A DNA stretch of 64,000 nt from Pectobacterium brasiliense (GCF_016950255.1 NZ_JACGFN010000001.1:744001-808000), one strand, 5' to 3'; counted from the first letter of the stretch, positions 19,235 through 28,552 are shown. A program made the numbers and translations. The notes: generated by a model not told the origin, from the letters alone.

Positions 19235-19657
19235 CTACGCCGCCATGAGTCGTGGCAACAAGCCGCGAATCAGCAGTCGGGTTTCTTTTGCCTGACTGAT
19301 AAACGCGGGCAGCAGCGCGGTAAAGCCGGGTTCATCGAGCGATTCTGCGGAGTGCTGAGTGCACAAGCGCAGCGTCGCATTCTCATCCAACGCCAGCCAG
19401 CAGCCTTTCATCGCCGCCATTTCAAAGTTAAGCATCAGCATGAACTGATACACCGCCGTGCTAATGTCCCCCTGGAATCGCATCACGTCGCAGTGCAATA
19501 GCAGCACGCCGCTGCTGGCGGGGACTTCCAACACCACCGCCTCCTGGCCGTCAGGTTCGCGTAGTGCACAGATGCCGTCCTGCAAGCCCAGTTGGGTACG
19601 GCTGAGCGCGCCGTAATGGCGTAATAGCCGAGTAATATGCTGTTGTGTGGGTGTCAT
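19235..19657 (-). CDS. dspF: DspF, type III secretion chaperone of DspE
   Basis: A 140-residue cytoplasmic chaperone of the CesT/class I type that binds the N-terminal part of DspE and keeps it ready for export. The size, the alternating strand-helix pattern and the helical end fit the class. It follows dspE by 35 bp on the same strand and should be transcribed from the same HrpL-dependent promoter. The assignment rests mainly on position beside dspE, the standard dspEF/dspAB layout in Erwinia, Pectobacterium and Dickeya. Confidence 0.9.
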   Translation of the reverse strand: MTPTQQHITRLLRHYGALSRTQLGLQDGICALREPDGQEAVVLEVPASSGVLLLHCDVMRFQGDISTAVYQFMLMLNFEMAAMKGCWLALDENATLRLCTQHSAESLDEPGFTALLPAFISQAKETRLLIRGLLPRLMAA

Positions 19658-19692
19658 TCTGTTCTCCTGTAATCACCGCATGATATTTACGA

Positions 19693-22600
19693 TTAGCTGT
19701 TTAGCTGCAAGCCTACCTGCTGGAGCTGTTGCAACGCGTTAGCGGTCGCGGGATTGGCTTTTGCGATCTCGCCGCTCAGTTTGTAACTTTGCGGTACGGT
19801 TTGATCCTGCCCGTAGCTAAAGCTGACGTTGCCGAGCAGTTTATTCATGCTGACGCCCGCGCTGCTTGACGCGTTGATGATGACCGCTGGGGTATTGAAC
19901 CCTTCGCTTTTCTTCACCGCCTTCGAGACTTCAATGCTGGCGAGACGCAAATTATTGCCGTCTTTAAACAGCGCGATGACGTCATCCTTGCCGTGCGTCT
20001 TGTTCTGAATGCCCTTCTCGATCTTTTCCCGCACATCGTCTTTCAGTTCCAGCGAGACCGTCACCGACGCTCGGTCGTTATTCTGCAAGCGGCTCACGAT
20101 GTCCTTCAGCGCCGGATTGTCCGCGATCAGTTGATTAATGCGATCGGCATTACTCGGCGGCAGCGAAGAAAACAAATGGTTGCCGATCACCTGAAACAGC
20201 CCGTTTTCCGTCAGTTTGCTGAGATTGGTATAGGACGTCGTGTGCTTGACGCTATCCAGCGTTGCCCCGTCGCGCAGCGCAACATCCTGCTGCACGTTCA
20301 GCTTTTTCAAACTCATTAATCCCTGATGCTGATCGTCGGTTTTTGCCGATTTATCCGCAAAATGCGCATTCAGGATGGCCAGTTGGTCGACCGGTTCCAC
20401 CATTCCTTTCACGCTGTCGATCAACAGCTGACTGGCCGGATCGCTAAAGGCGGAAGCCAGCGTCTTGGTCACCGCCTCAATGTCTTTGTTTTCCAGCGGT
20501 TCTGCCTTTTTCATGCCCAGACTAATTGACTGGTTAGTGCGCGAATCGGTCGCCACATTCACCCCAACACTGGCCGCAGTGAAGAACGGGACGGTGCCAT
20601 CCGGTGTCGTTCTGGCCGCCCCAGCACTGATAGTGGCATTGAGCCCCCCAGTGGCCTGATTCATGAAGCGCAGACGGTTGTCAGATTCCGCATAGGTGGT
20701 GGATTTCTCCCCTTGTGAAACGCTGGATGAACTGGTGCCAGACAGCACGTTAACGCTCGCCGTCACGCCAACCGACCCGCGCAGCGTCGCACTGGTTGGT
20801 GCCGCACCTTTTTCCGTCAGGTTGATTCCGCCGCGCAGCTCCAGCGCCGCATTGCCATCCAGATTAAAACTAACCGTTTTACCCGTCTTCACGCTGTGCT
20901 GCTCCCCTTTATCCAGCAGGGCAAGCGGGTTGATCGTGCCGCTCGACAAACCGTCAATAAAGCCGGGCAGTTCTTCTTCGCTGAGGGTGAAATTCAGAGC
21001 GTTTTGCTGTGCCATTTGCAGGCTGGCGGATACACCGAATGAGGCGCGGACATCCGGTGCAAAACTGTGTTTGCTGTTAATATTTTGCGTCATCTGCTCC
21101 GTGGTTTTCCCTGTCAGATACTGGCTGACGTCATACCCGCCGGAGTAACTCACTTTCCCGGTAATTCCGCCTGAACGCTCGAAGGCAACGTTGATGCCAT
21201 TTTCACCGCGAGAAAAGCTCAGATTGTAATTGCGCTCACCGCTAACACCGCCGCCCGGCACCGGAGGGAAAGGCAATGGCGTGCCGCTGACCACAAACGA
21301 CATGGATGCCCCGCCGCCATAGGTCCGGTTAAACGCGATGCTTTCGTTGCTGTCCAATGACAGGACGGTTGCCTTCATTTTATCGATCATGTCCGTCTGG
21401 CTGGCTGCCTGCATCACGGTTTTCGAGGTGACGCTGATGGCGTTATCCTCTTTCCTGAACGCCTTCATAAAGGTTTTAACCGAATCGTAATCCGCCTCCA
21501 GCGACTTATGACTGGTGAACCCCATGTCGGTCATCTTCTTCACCGGGTTTTCGCCGTAATCACCCTGCCGCAGCGCGTTAAGCGCTTTCATCATCGAGGC
21601 CAATTCCACCTCACCCGGCGACGTGCCGGATAGCGTATCGATGCGATCGGTCAGCTTATGCAAGTCTCCCAGCACCAGGGTATCCAGTACCAGCCGCGTT
21701 TTCGCCAGTGACAGTGCATCGCTGGTATCCCGCTGCTGCCCAAATGATTCACTATTCGGCTTTTGGGCTATCGGCGTTTTGCTGTCGACAAAGGCTTTGA
21801 GCAGCGTACCGGCCGTACTCGTTTTCGATGACGGATGACTTTCCATCGCAGCCAGCAGCATCGGGGCCAGATCTTTTTCTCTGCCATGCAGGCTGGCGGG
21901 TTTGCCTTCCGTGTTCATGACACCATTATCGTTCACCACGCCCTGCTGTCTGCCGATCAGCAGCGCCGCTTTGGCCGAGCTGCTTTCCAGTTCGGTATGG
22001 AACTGTTTTAACAGGTTCACCAGCGGTTTCCCTTTTTCCCCCAGATCCAGCTTGTCTAGCTTACTCGCCAGATCCATCACTGTGCCCTGCGGTTGGCTCG
22101 TTGTGGCATCCAGCTTTTTCAGCAATTCGGTTTGCATGTCATAAACAGGTTTCAGGCCTTCACGTCCGCTGACCTGATGCTGCACATGGTCGGCAAAGGT
22201 TTTTAACGGCCGCGGCACGTCCAGGGTGAATGAGACCAGATGGGCTCGCAGCAGATCTGACAGTTTGCTTTTCACCTGCTGCGACTCTTCGCCCGTTTTA
22301 CCGAGAACCTGAACATCGGCTTTAAATGTGACCCCGGTTAACGGTATTTTTCCCCCTTTGGTCGCGACATCCAGCCGACCAAACACCGTTTCTGCGGCTC
22401 GTGGCTCCGCGGTTAACGGCGCTTCCCCTTTTGGCACCGTCGTTTTCCACGCGCTCCCTTGCAGGGTATGGAGTTCATGCTCGTCCTGCGCCACCTGCAC
22501 ATGATGCTGCGCATTCGTGCCCAGTGAATTCACTTTGCCCTCTGATGGCGTCTTCACTGGCTGCCATTGTGCGCTGTCGTGATTTGCCGCATTTTGCCAG

Positions 22601-24576
22601 TCGGCTTTCGGCAGTTGGAAAAGCTGCCCTTCTTTATTCAGGGCAAAGAGCGTCTGCTGGTGATCCAGCGCGATGTCCTGTATCTCACCGGACAAGCCAT
22701 TTTTAGGCAGGGCCAGCGGTGGCGCGGCGAGCTTATCCGTTCCCGGCTTGATCTGGTGAAAGTGCAGATCGCCCTGCTTATCGACGGCAATAAATTTATT
22801 ACGGTTGACCACCGCCATTGCCGAGACGTCATCATCCTTGGCAATTCCCGGAAGCGCGGTGCCCGCTGACGGCGTCATACGCACCTGCGGCAGCGTAAAC
22901 ACGGTATTATCACCGTGCGTAAACGAGTCTGATTTCTGGTTAATGGACAGCGGCTTTATTTCACCGTCTTTTAGCGTGTAAGCCTGATTGTCCAGCCCGC
23001 GCTTGAGCTGGCTGGCTTCAACGCTGGATGCCTCCCAACTTTTGGTATTGCCGTTGTAAAAATGAACTTTGCCTTCCTGTAGACCAACCTGTCCCAGTCG
23101 CCCCAGATCTAAGGTGTCTTTCGCCTCGGGTGCTGCCGTGGTCAGCCCTAGCTTGTTATCCACCACCAGACTGTCGCTCAGGTTCCACCCCGGCGTAGGG
23201 GACAACCCATTCTGCCCCAGAGGCGCGACATGCTTTTGTCCCTGACGATCGGTGGCGAGAACCTGCGTCTGGCCGTGTTCATCGTGGGCAAATCCGGTAA
23301 TACGATGGTCGTCACCCAGCACCGCATTCAGTTCCGGCGTGCTGACCGGGGTTAATGTGGCGTGTGACGCACCCGCCTCGGGCAGCGGTGCGTGGTAAAG
23401 CTTGCCGTCATTGTCGGCAATCAGCAGGTGTTCTGCGGTTAACCCCACTGCTTTCGCATACACCGGTTCGCCATTGTCTAGCTTGAGATCCACTGGCTGC
23501 GGCGCAGCATCCAACGTGCTCATCAGATGCAACTGCGTAAGGTGATCCTGCTCGGTCAGCACGGCAGATTGCCCGTTTTGATTGGCGGAAAACGCCGTAA
23601 TTTTATCGCTGAAGGCTGATGACGCCGTGCCTGACGACAAATTGCTCAGCGTGTGGTCGTCTTTGACCGCATACAGTTGACCATCGCCCTGCCGGGATAA
23701 CTGGCTGTGGGCGACATCGCTGCTTTGCTGCCAGACGCCAAACTCGGTATTCAGTGCAAAGAGCTTGCCGTCATGAAGACGCAGTTGCTCGCCCGCGCCT
23801 GACGCTGAATCGGGCTGTCGGTGGACACCGGTTAACAACTCGTGGTTCATGCGTCCAGAGAGCGGCACGCTCGTAGATTCGCCCGAGGTTGCTTTCAGAG
23901 AAATACGTTCCGGCGTGGAGTCCAGCTGTATGTTACCCGCGCTCAGCTTGCCCGCAGGCATCGCGCCGCGGCCGCTACTGTGAAGCGCAATATGCTGATT
24001 GTCATCGCTTTGAATCACGAACAGCCGCCCTGATTTGTCGGCTAGCGCGTGCTGCTGTGCATCCTGATTTTCATGATGAGCCACGAACGGCTGGCTATTT
24101 TTCCCGATAGTCTGTTGTAGCAGCGTGCTCAGCGCCTCCGGCAAGCCTTTGCCAAACTGAAGCTTACCGTGGCTGTCCAGCGCGATATCGGGTTTCGCGG
24201 CAGGTGTAGCGGTATGACTGCCATTTATTTTGATCTCAGCGGCTTCAGTGGAGGCAAAACGCGGCAGGCTCTGGATCGGCCCACCGGATGCCAGCGAATC
24301 ACGCGGCGCACGCGCTACGCTCTGACTCACGCCTTCCGCTGAAAATAGTTCGCGCAAGGTCTTCGAGCGCGAGTCCTGACTCTTCACTGAACTGCCGCTT
24401 CCCTGCTCCAGTTGGGGCGGTTTGTTTTTATCATGCAAACCTTGCTGAATCAGGGATTGCGCGCCTTTTTGGCTCGCGCTGGTGCTACTGCCCTGCGATA
24501 GCGATGTGTTAGCTAGCGTAGCGGGCGCAATTTCCGACACGGATAGACCGGGCTGAACATGCTGGATTTTCTGCAT
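19693..24576 (-). CDS. dspE: DspE, AvrE-family type III effector
   Basis: A large effector (1,627 residues from the chosen ATG) injected into plant cells. AvrE-family proteins promote cell death and water-soaking, and family members have been shown to form water- and solute-permeable channels in plant membranes. The first 250 or so residues are Ser, Gln and Gly-rich, as expected for a secretion and chaperone-binding region. Residues about 250-800 carry short propeller-like repeats of the LYAV/LFALNKEGQLFQLP kind. The rest is a long mixed helix/strand domain. It is shorter than the E. amylovora protein (about 1,840 residues), as is usual for soft-rot species. I chose the ATG at 24576; a TTG at 24588 is in frame. 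A Hrp box ends 36 bp upstream. Confidence 0.95.
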   Translation of the reverse strand: MQKIQHVQPGLSVSEIAPATLANTSLSQGSSTSASQKGAQSLIQQGLHDKNKPPQLEQGSGSSVKSQDSRSKTLRELFSAEGVSQSVARAPRDSLASGGPIQSLPRFASTEAAEIKINGSHTATPAAKPDIALDSHGKLQFGKGLPEALSTLLQQTIGKNSQPFVAHHENQDAQQHALADKSGRLFVIQSDDNQHIALHSSGRGAMPAGKLSAGNIQLDSTPERISLKATSGESTSVPLSGRMNHELLTGVHRQPDSASGAGEQLRLHDGKLFALNTEFGVWQQSSDVAHSQLSRQGDGQLYAVKDDHTLSNLSSGTASSAFSDKITAFSANQNGQSAVLTEQDHLTQLHLMSTLDAAPQPVDLKLDNGEPVYAKAVGLTAEHLLIADNDGKLYHAPLPEAGASHATLTPVSTPELNAVLGDDHRITGFAHDEHGQTQVLATDRQGQKHVAPLGQNGLSPTPGWNLSDSLVVDNKLGLTTAAPEAKDTLDLGRLGQVGLQEGKVHFYNGNTKSWEASSVEASQLKRGLDNQAYTLKDGEIKPLSINQKSDSFTHGDNTVFTLPQVRMTPSAGTALPGIAKDDDVSAMAVVNRNKFIAVDKQGDLHFHQIKPGTDKLAAPPLALPKNGLSGEIQDIALDHQQTLFALNKEGQLFQLPKADWQNAANHDSAQWQPVKTPSEGKVNSLGTNAQHHVQVAQDEHELHTLQGSAWKTTVPKGEAPLTAEPRAAETVFGRLDVATKGGKIPLTGVTFKADVQVLGKTGEESQQVKSKLSDLLRAHLVSFTLDVPRPLKTFADHVQHQVSGREGLKPVYDMQTELLKKLDATTSQPQGTVMDLASKLDKLDLGEKGKPLVNLLKQFHTELESSSAKAALLIGRQQGVVNDNGVMNTEGKPASLHGREKDLAPMLLAAMESHPSSKTSTAGTLLKAFVDSKTPIAQKPNSESFGQQRDTSDALSLAKTRLVLDTLVLGDLHKLTDRIDTLSGTSPGEVELASMMKALNALRQGDYGENPVKKMTDMGFTSHKSLEADYDSVKTFMKAFRKEDNAISVTSKTVMQAASQTDMIDKMKATVLSLDSNESIAFNRTYGGGASMSFVVSGTPLPFPPVPGGGVSGERNYNLSFSRGENGINVAFERSGGITGKVSYSGGYDVSQYLTGKTTEQMTQNINSKHSFAPDVRASFGVSASLQMAQQNALNFTLSEEELPGFIDGLSSGTINPLALLDKGEQHSVKTGKTVSFNLDGNAALELRGGINLTEKGAAPTSATLRGSVGVTASVNVLSGTSSSSVSQGEKSTTYAESDNRLRFMNQATGGLNATISAGAARTTPDGTVPFFTAASVGVNVATDSRTNQSISLGMKKAEPLENKDIEAVTKTLASAFSDPASQLLIDSVKGMVEPVDQLAILNAHFADKSAKTDDQHQGLMSLKKLNVQQDVALRDGATLDSVKHTTSYTNLSKLTENGLFQVIGNHLFSSLPPSNADRINQLIADNPALKDIVSRLQNNDRASVTVSLELKDDVREKIEKGIQNKTHGKDDVIALFKDGNNLRLASIEVSKAVKKSEGFNTPAVIINASSSAGVSMNKLLGNVSFSYGQDQTVPQSYKLSGEIAKANPATANALQQLQQVGLQLNS

Positions 24577-24612
24577 AACAGGTTCCAAGGGTGATGAATT
24601 GATCGTGTCGGT

Positions 24613-24640
24613 TAAGTGGTCAGTTTCTCCTTCCGGTTCC
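24613..24640 (-). promoter_or_regulatory. Hrp box (HrpL promoter) of dspE-dspF
   Basis: Read on the minus strand: GGAACC, 15 bases, CCACTTA. This is an exact match to the HrpL consensus GGAACC-N15/16-CCACNNA, and its -10 side points toward dspE. Confidence 0.93.
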
Positions 24641-24663
24641 CGACACCTTTCTCTCCCTGAACG

Positions 24664-24691
24664 GGAACCGCACCACAGCTTCCCTCACTTA
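24664..24691 (+). promoter_or_regulatory. Hrp box (HrpL promoter) of hrpW
   Basis: GGAACC, 15 bases, TCACTTA on the plus strand, with one deviation from consensus in the -10 half (T for C). It lies 58 bp before the hrpW start and is back to back with the dspE Hrp box, 23 bp away. Confidence 0.9.
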
Positions 24692-24749
24692 ATACGCAAC
24701 AGACGTAAGCCTGTTAATGACCCACATTATTCACTTTCAAGGAGATGTT

Positions 24750-26180
24750 ATGGCTGATATGACGATCACGCTCAGCATACAACCCGGCGCAGGCCTGTCA
24801 TCAACAGGTCTGAATTCCCCGCTGTCAGGCAGTAACGGCGGGGCATCGCCACGCTCTGCACAGCAGGATAGCCAGCTCATGGAGGCGCTGGGCACCTTAC
24901 TTAGCGCGCTCTTGCCTAATGTACAGGGCAATACGCCGTCATCAACCGATGGCAGTCCACTGGGCCAGACTGGCGCAGGCAACGGCGGCAGCTCGCCATT
25001 AGGACGAAATGGCAACCCTGCCGATATGCTGATGAAACTGCTGGAAACGCTGATTCCGGGCAAAAATGGGCAGGAAGCAGGGAACCCACTCTCTTCCGGT
25101 TCGTCAGGCGCGGCAGGCGGCAGTGGCGGTGCCTCACCACTGGCCGGCTCATCCGGCACGGGCGGCGCAGGCGGTGCACAAAATCCAGAAAATTTAAGCC
25201 GTTCTCTACTGCAAGATTCGGCTGGCAGCGCATTAGATAACGCCATCAGCCCAACGGCAGACGGCGGTGGCCAACTGAGTGGCAACGCTCTGTTGAAAGC
25301 GCTGATGGAATTGATCGGCAATCTGATGGATTCACAGAAAGGTGAATTCGGCCAGCCGCAAGAAAAAGGACAGTCACAAGGTGGCGGATCGCCATCGGTG
25401 GGCGCACCTTCTGCCGGCGGTGGGGGTTCACCTGCTGCACCATCAGCGCCGCCTTCACCCGTTGGTGGTAACGGCGGCGGCGCGCCTGCTCCACTAACAG
25501 CCGCACCAACCGGTGTTGATGGCGGTTCGGCAGCATCGCCGACGACGTCAACAGCAGGTGCTGGCCCAGTTGCCTTCCCTAAAGCCAGCGGTGATGCCAC
25601 CGTGGTCAATGACACCATCAAAGTCGGCCCCGGAGAGGTCTTTGACGGCGGCGGTAAAACCTTTACCGCTGGCAGCAAGTTAGGCGATGGCGGCCAGGCT
25701 GAAGGCCAGAAGCCAGTCTTTGAACTGGCTCCAGGCGCAACGCTGAAAAACGTGGTGTTTGGTGATAATGCGGCGGATGGCGTACACGTTCGCGGCGATG
25801 CCAAAATTGATAACGTACACTGGACCAACGTGGGTGAAGATGCGCTGACGGTAAAATCCAATACTGGTAAGCCAGCCAATGTTGAAATCACCAACAGTAG
25901 CGCTCAGGGCGCTTCCGATAAGATTTTCCAGCTGAATGCGGATGCCAATCTGACCATCGATAATTTCAAAGCGAAAGATTTCGGTACGTTTGTCCGCACC
26001 AACGGTGGACAACAGGGTAACTGGAACTTGAATCTGAGCAACATTGACGCAGAGAACGGCAAGTTCTCGTTCGTGAAAAGCGACAGTGAAGGGTTGAACG
26101 TCAAAGGCAGCAACATCAACCTGACGAACGTCAATAATCACTACAAAGTGCCGGATTCCGCCAACTTACAGGTGAAGTAA
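24750..26180 (+). CDS. hrpW: HrpW, harpin with pectate-lyase-like C-terminal domain
   Basis: A 476-residue extracellular type III-secreted harpin. Residues 1-290 are Gly, Ser, Pro and Ala-rich, heat-stable-harpin-like and lack Cys. From about residue 295 the protein is a compact beta-helix domain of the class III pectate lyase family (motifs such as FDGGGKTF, VVFGDNAADGVHV and NVGEDALTVKS). HrpW proteins bind pectate but usually lack strong lyase activity. The ATG at 24750 has AAGGAG five bases upstream and is preferred over 24717. It is the first gene after the plus-strand Hrp box and is followed by a small gene one base after its stop. Confidence 0.94.
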   Translation: MADMTITLSIQPGAGLSSTGLNSPLSGSNGGASPRSAQQDSQLMEALGTLLSALLPNVQGNTPSSTDGSPLGQTGAGNGGSSPLGRNGNPADMLMKLLETLIPGKNGQEAGNPLSSGSSGAAGGSGGASPLAGSSGTGGAGGAQNPENLSRSLLQDSAGSALDNAISPTADGGGQLSGNALLKALMELIGNLMDSQKGEFGQPQEKGQSQGGGSPSVGAPSAGGGGSPAAPSAPPSPVGGNGGGAPAPLTAAPTGVDGGSAASPTTSTAGAGPVAFPKASGDATVVNDTIKVGPGEVFDGGGKTFTAGSKLGDGGQAEGQKPVFELAPGATLKNVVFGDNAADGVHVRGDAKIDNVHWTNVGEDALTVKSNTGKPANVEITNSSAQGASDKIFQLNADANLTIDNFKAKDFGTFVRTNGGQQGNWNLNLSNIDAENGKFSFVKSDSEGLNVKGSNINLTNVNNHYKVPDSANLQVK

Positions 26181-26181
26181 A

Positions 26182-26505
26182 ATGCCAACCACGATGACAT
26201 CTCCCGCACCGACACGCTGGGCGGATATCGCCAGACAAGGCGGATATATTACACCGGCGCAACGTGAATCGTTCACGCAGGCTATCCATCTGGTGAGAAC
26301 ACAGTTGAACACGGTACTCAGCCAGTCAGGATCGCTGCGGCGGGGTGAGTTCGAGTTCGATGCGTTTGTGGATTCGCTGGAGCAGGATTTTCTGCATCAG
26401 GCCGACGTCCATACGAAGAACGGGCTACATAGCGACGTGGCGCAGACCTCGTTCTGGATCGCCCGCCTGATCGCCGATCGTTTTATTGCGGTGCGTCAAC
26501 TGTAA
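26182..26505 (+). CDS. unknown small protein co-transcribed with hrpW
   Basis: A 107-residue protein I do not recognise. It begins one base after the hrpW stop with AGGTGAAG as ribosome site, so it is almost surely translated from the hrpW mRNA and belongs to the HrpL regulon. It appears mainly helical, with no signal peptide, membrane segment or Cys. Size and place would fit a dedicated chaperone or small secreted factor for HrpW, but its charge is not as acidic as in typical class I chaperones. A good terminator follows 25 bp downstream. Confidence 0.8.
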   Translation: MPTTMTSPAPTRWADIARQGGYITPAQRESFTQAIHLVRTQLNTVLSQSGSLRRGEFEFDAFVDSLEQDFLHQADVHTKNGLHSDVAQTSFWIARLIADRFIAVRQL

Positions 26506-26530
26506 TACGTGCGCCATGCCACACCGGGAA

Positions 26531-26566
26531 AAAGCCAGCCAGGGAAACCTGCGCTGGCTTTATTAC
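26531..26566 (+). terminator. rho-independent terminator of hrpW operon
   Basis: The 9-bp stem AAAGCCAGC/GCTGGCTTT (26531-26539 with 26553-26561) is followed by TATT. It sits just after the small gene downstream of hrpW. Confidence 0.8.
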
Positions 26567-26579
26567 TTACTGACAATAA

Positions 26580-26612
26580 AAAAGAAGATGACCATTCCTG
26601 ATCATCTTGTTC
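26580..26612 (-). terminator. terminator of the orphan gene 26633-27091
   Basis: The stem AAGATGA/TCATCTT (26585-26591 with 26602-26608) is followed on the minus strand by CTTTTTTA. It lies 20 bp beyond the stop of the minus-strand gene. Confidence 0.7.
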
Positions 26613-26632
26613 TTCCAGCGTCACCAGATCAT

Positions 26633-27091
26633 TTAGTATTGTGGGTAACGCGTTTCCCAATTTTTCTTGAAGTGACTTTCATTAACGCCAAATCTCTGCT
26701 TTATGAAGGCCATACATTTATAGAAATCATCGAAGGTATAATATTCGTCATCCTTCACGTGTGCAGCGAAAACCTCGGAGTCAGAGTCTTCCAGATATTG
26801 CTTTTCAATATCGCAAATATTTAGGTTATAGAGCCAGAAAACATTGTTTCTATCAGGAACGTAGCCTAATGCTTTTACCTCTGGGTACATCTCTTCCAGC
26901 GTCAGCATTCCCTTTTCCAGAAAACCCATTTCTCTTTCGAGCATCTCTTCAGGGAAATAAGCTCTGGGTCTGATGATAATAAAACGTGAATCCTTACCGC
27001 CATTGATATCCATTTCACAGTAGGAACCGTCTCTAACATCCCCTCTAAAACCGTAGGGGTATGGGTTATAAGGGGTGATTTTCTCGGTCAT
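26633..27091 (-). CDS. uncharacterised AT-rich orphan gene between hrpW and hrpN
   Basis: A 152-residue acidic, aromatic-rich soluble protein of unknown family. The chosen ATG at 27091 has AAGGA eight bases upstream; the frame extends to 27130. It has no signal peptide or membrane segment. Tyr, Phe, Asp and Glu are abundant (for example KDDEYYTFDDFYKC), and its base composition is more AT-rich than the hrp genes around it. This profile resembles small immunity-type proteins of toxin systems, but no specific match is claimed. It has its own terminator and no Hrp box was found, so it looks like a transferred cargo gene inside the hrp cluster. Confidence 0.75.
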   Translation of the reverse strand: MTEKITPYNPYPYGFRGDVRDGSYCEMDINGGKDSRFIIIRPRAYFPEEMLEREMGFLEKGMLTLEEMYPEVKALGYVPDRNNVFWLYNLNICDIEKQYLEDSDSEVFAAHVKDDEYYTFDDFYKCMAFIKQRFGVNESHFKKNWETRYPQY

Positions 27092-27301
27092 TACTGACGT
27101 CCTTACTGTGCCCAGTATCGTGATTGCCAATGGGTTTACTCAACAAGAGGCTGGTTTGACGAAGCGAAATAAAATAATGAAAACGTTCCATGTGGTTCCT
27201 TGACGCAAGTCCCGTTCAGAAAAAGTTGCGCGTAAAGGATAGCAAGCGAAGGGAAAACACCATAATACAATACAAAGAAAGGACTAAAACGAAGCAAGCT
27301 G

Positions 27302-27341
27302 ATTGAATTGATTTGAATTGATTTGAATTGATTTGAATTGA
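27302..27341. repeat. 10-bp tandem repeat (ATTTGAATTG)n
   Basis: About four head-to-tail copies of ATTTGAATTG, the first one base short. It lies in the AT-rich spacer between the orphan gene and the hrpN terminator. Such a simple repeat can vary in copy number between strains. Confidence 0.9.
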
Positions 27342-27351
27342 AATAATCACA

Positions 27352-27384
27352 TTAAAACAAGAGAGCAGTGCTTCCGCCCTGCTC
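27352..27384 (-). terminator. terminator of hrpN
   Basis: GAGCAG/CTGCTC (27363-27368 with 27379-27384) forms a stem; on the minus strand it is followed by TCTTGTTTTAAT. A run of seven T also lies on the plus-strand side, so it could stop transcription in both directions. Confidence 0.65.
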
Positions 27385-27401
27385 CCTGTCGTTTTTTTGT
27401 T

Positions 27402-28472
27402 TTAGCTGGAGAGCTTTTGCAGCCCCATATTGACGATACGGTCGCCGATCATCGCCGCATCAATACCCAAAGACGCACCGCCATTGCCGCGAGCATTCAG
27501 GTTAGTATTGCCGGTATCGCCCGCCACCGCGCTCTTGATCATGCCAACCGCCTTCATGAATTTATCCATGCTGCCTTTGGTCATGCCGTCATCATCCGGC
27601 TTGCTCAGCGCTTTCGCCCAGGATTTGTCATCCTGCTTTGCCGTCTGCCAGTTATCTTTCTGGTATTCCGGTTTACCGAAGACTTCAGGATATTGATCCA
27701 TAAACTGACCAATTTCTTTCGCCATCGCCCGATCTTCTTTATCCACGAAGTAACGCGTCGGGCTGTCGTTGTGCGTGCTGATGTTGTTCAGTTCCTGCAA
27801 ACCGGCTTTTTGCCCAACGCTCATCCCCAGCGTGCTACCCAGTTGATTGAACGCACCCGCACCGCTCAGGCCTTGCAGACCGTTATTGCCCAGTTGCAGC
27901 GGTGGCGTTTGCCCTTTCGTCTGGCTCAGGCCGTTGCCCAGAATGGCAGACAGCGCATCGTTAACGCCTTGGGTATAGGCAGAAATTTCCGGTGACGACG
28001 GCTGTTTGTTGCCGAACAGCCCCCCCTGCTGCTGCGACATGCCGCCGCCCAGCAGATCTTCCAGCGCGCTAAACAGCAAGCTCCCCATCATGGCCGATGG
28101 ATTCATGGCATTCATGCCGGCACCCAGCGCCCCGCCTAATCCACCGCCGAGCGCACTGCCCAGCCCACTACCAAGGCTACTGCCGAGACCGCCCCCTAGG
28201 CCACCGCCCAGCAAACCGCCGCCGAGTCCGCCCAGGCTGCTGCCTAAACCACCGAGCCCACCACCCATGCCGCCGCCCATCATGCTGCCCATGAACATCA
28301 TGGTTGTCATGATATCGGACAGTTTTTCTGCGATGTTGCTGCGCTGGCCACCAAACGCTGACTGCAATGGCGATCCGCCATTTTGTGAAGACTGTGATTG
28401 AAATAAACCGCCGTTACCGCCCGCCTTGATCGTGATTTGCAGAGAGGTTCCGCCACCAAGAGAATTAAGCAT
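27402..28472 (-). CDS. hrpN: HrpN harpin
   Basis: A 356-residue secreted harpin, a helper protein at the plant cell surface that assists effector translocation and elicits plant defence. The N-terminal half is extremely Gly/Leu-rich (repeats such as [13 protein letters not shown], residues about 65-125). The protein has no Cys and starts with MLNSLGGG, as in the Erwinia/Pectobacterium HrpN family. The ATG at 28472 has GAGGAA upstream. A Hrp box 80 bp upstream and a terminator right after the stop make it a single-gene unit. Confidence 0.96.
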   Translation of the reverse strand: MLNSLGGGTSLQITIKAGGNGGLFQSQSSQNGGSPLQSAFGGQRSNIAEKLSDIMTTMMFMGSMMGGGMGGGLGGLGSSLGGLGGGLLGGGLGGGLGSSLGSGLGSALGGGLGGALGAGMNAMNPSAMMGSLLFSALEDLLGGGMSQQQGGLFGNKQPSSPEISAYTQGVNDALSAILGNGLSQTKGQTPPLQLGNNGLQGLSGAGAFNQLGSTLGMSVGQKAGLQELNNISTHNDSPTRYFVDKEDRAMAKEIGQFMDQYPEVFGKPEYQKDNWQTAKQDDKSWAKALSKPDDDGMTKGSMDKFMKAVGMIKSAVAGDTGNTNLNARGNGGASLGIDAAMIGDRIVNMGLQKLSS

Positions 28473-28552
28473 AATGTTTCCTCAATGAGTAAATGGGTTA
28501 TGAAAGCGCCAATGATGTGCGGTCAACCCGCGTGATTGTGACACTCCCCCAT

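Noticed and set aside
24737..25894. A 385-codon minus-strand frame opposite hrpW
   Set aside because: It is antisense to the Gly/Ser-rich hrpW region, Pro-rich by mirror composition, and would collide with a well-supported gene having promoter and ribosome site.
27160..27220. Possible Hrp box (GTGGTTCC) upstream of the orphan gene
   Set aside because: No matching CCACNNA element at 15-16 bp on the correct side in either orientation.
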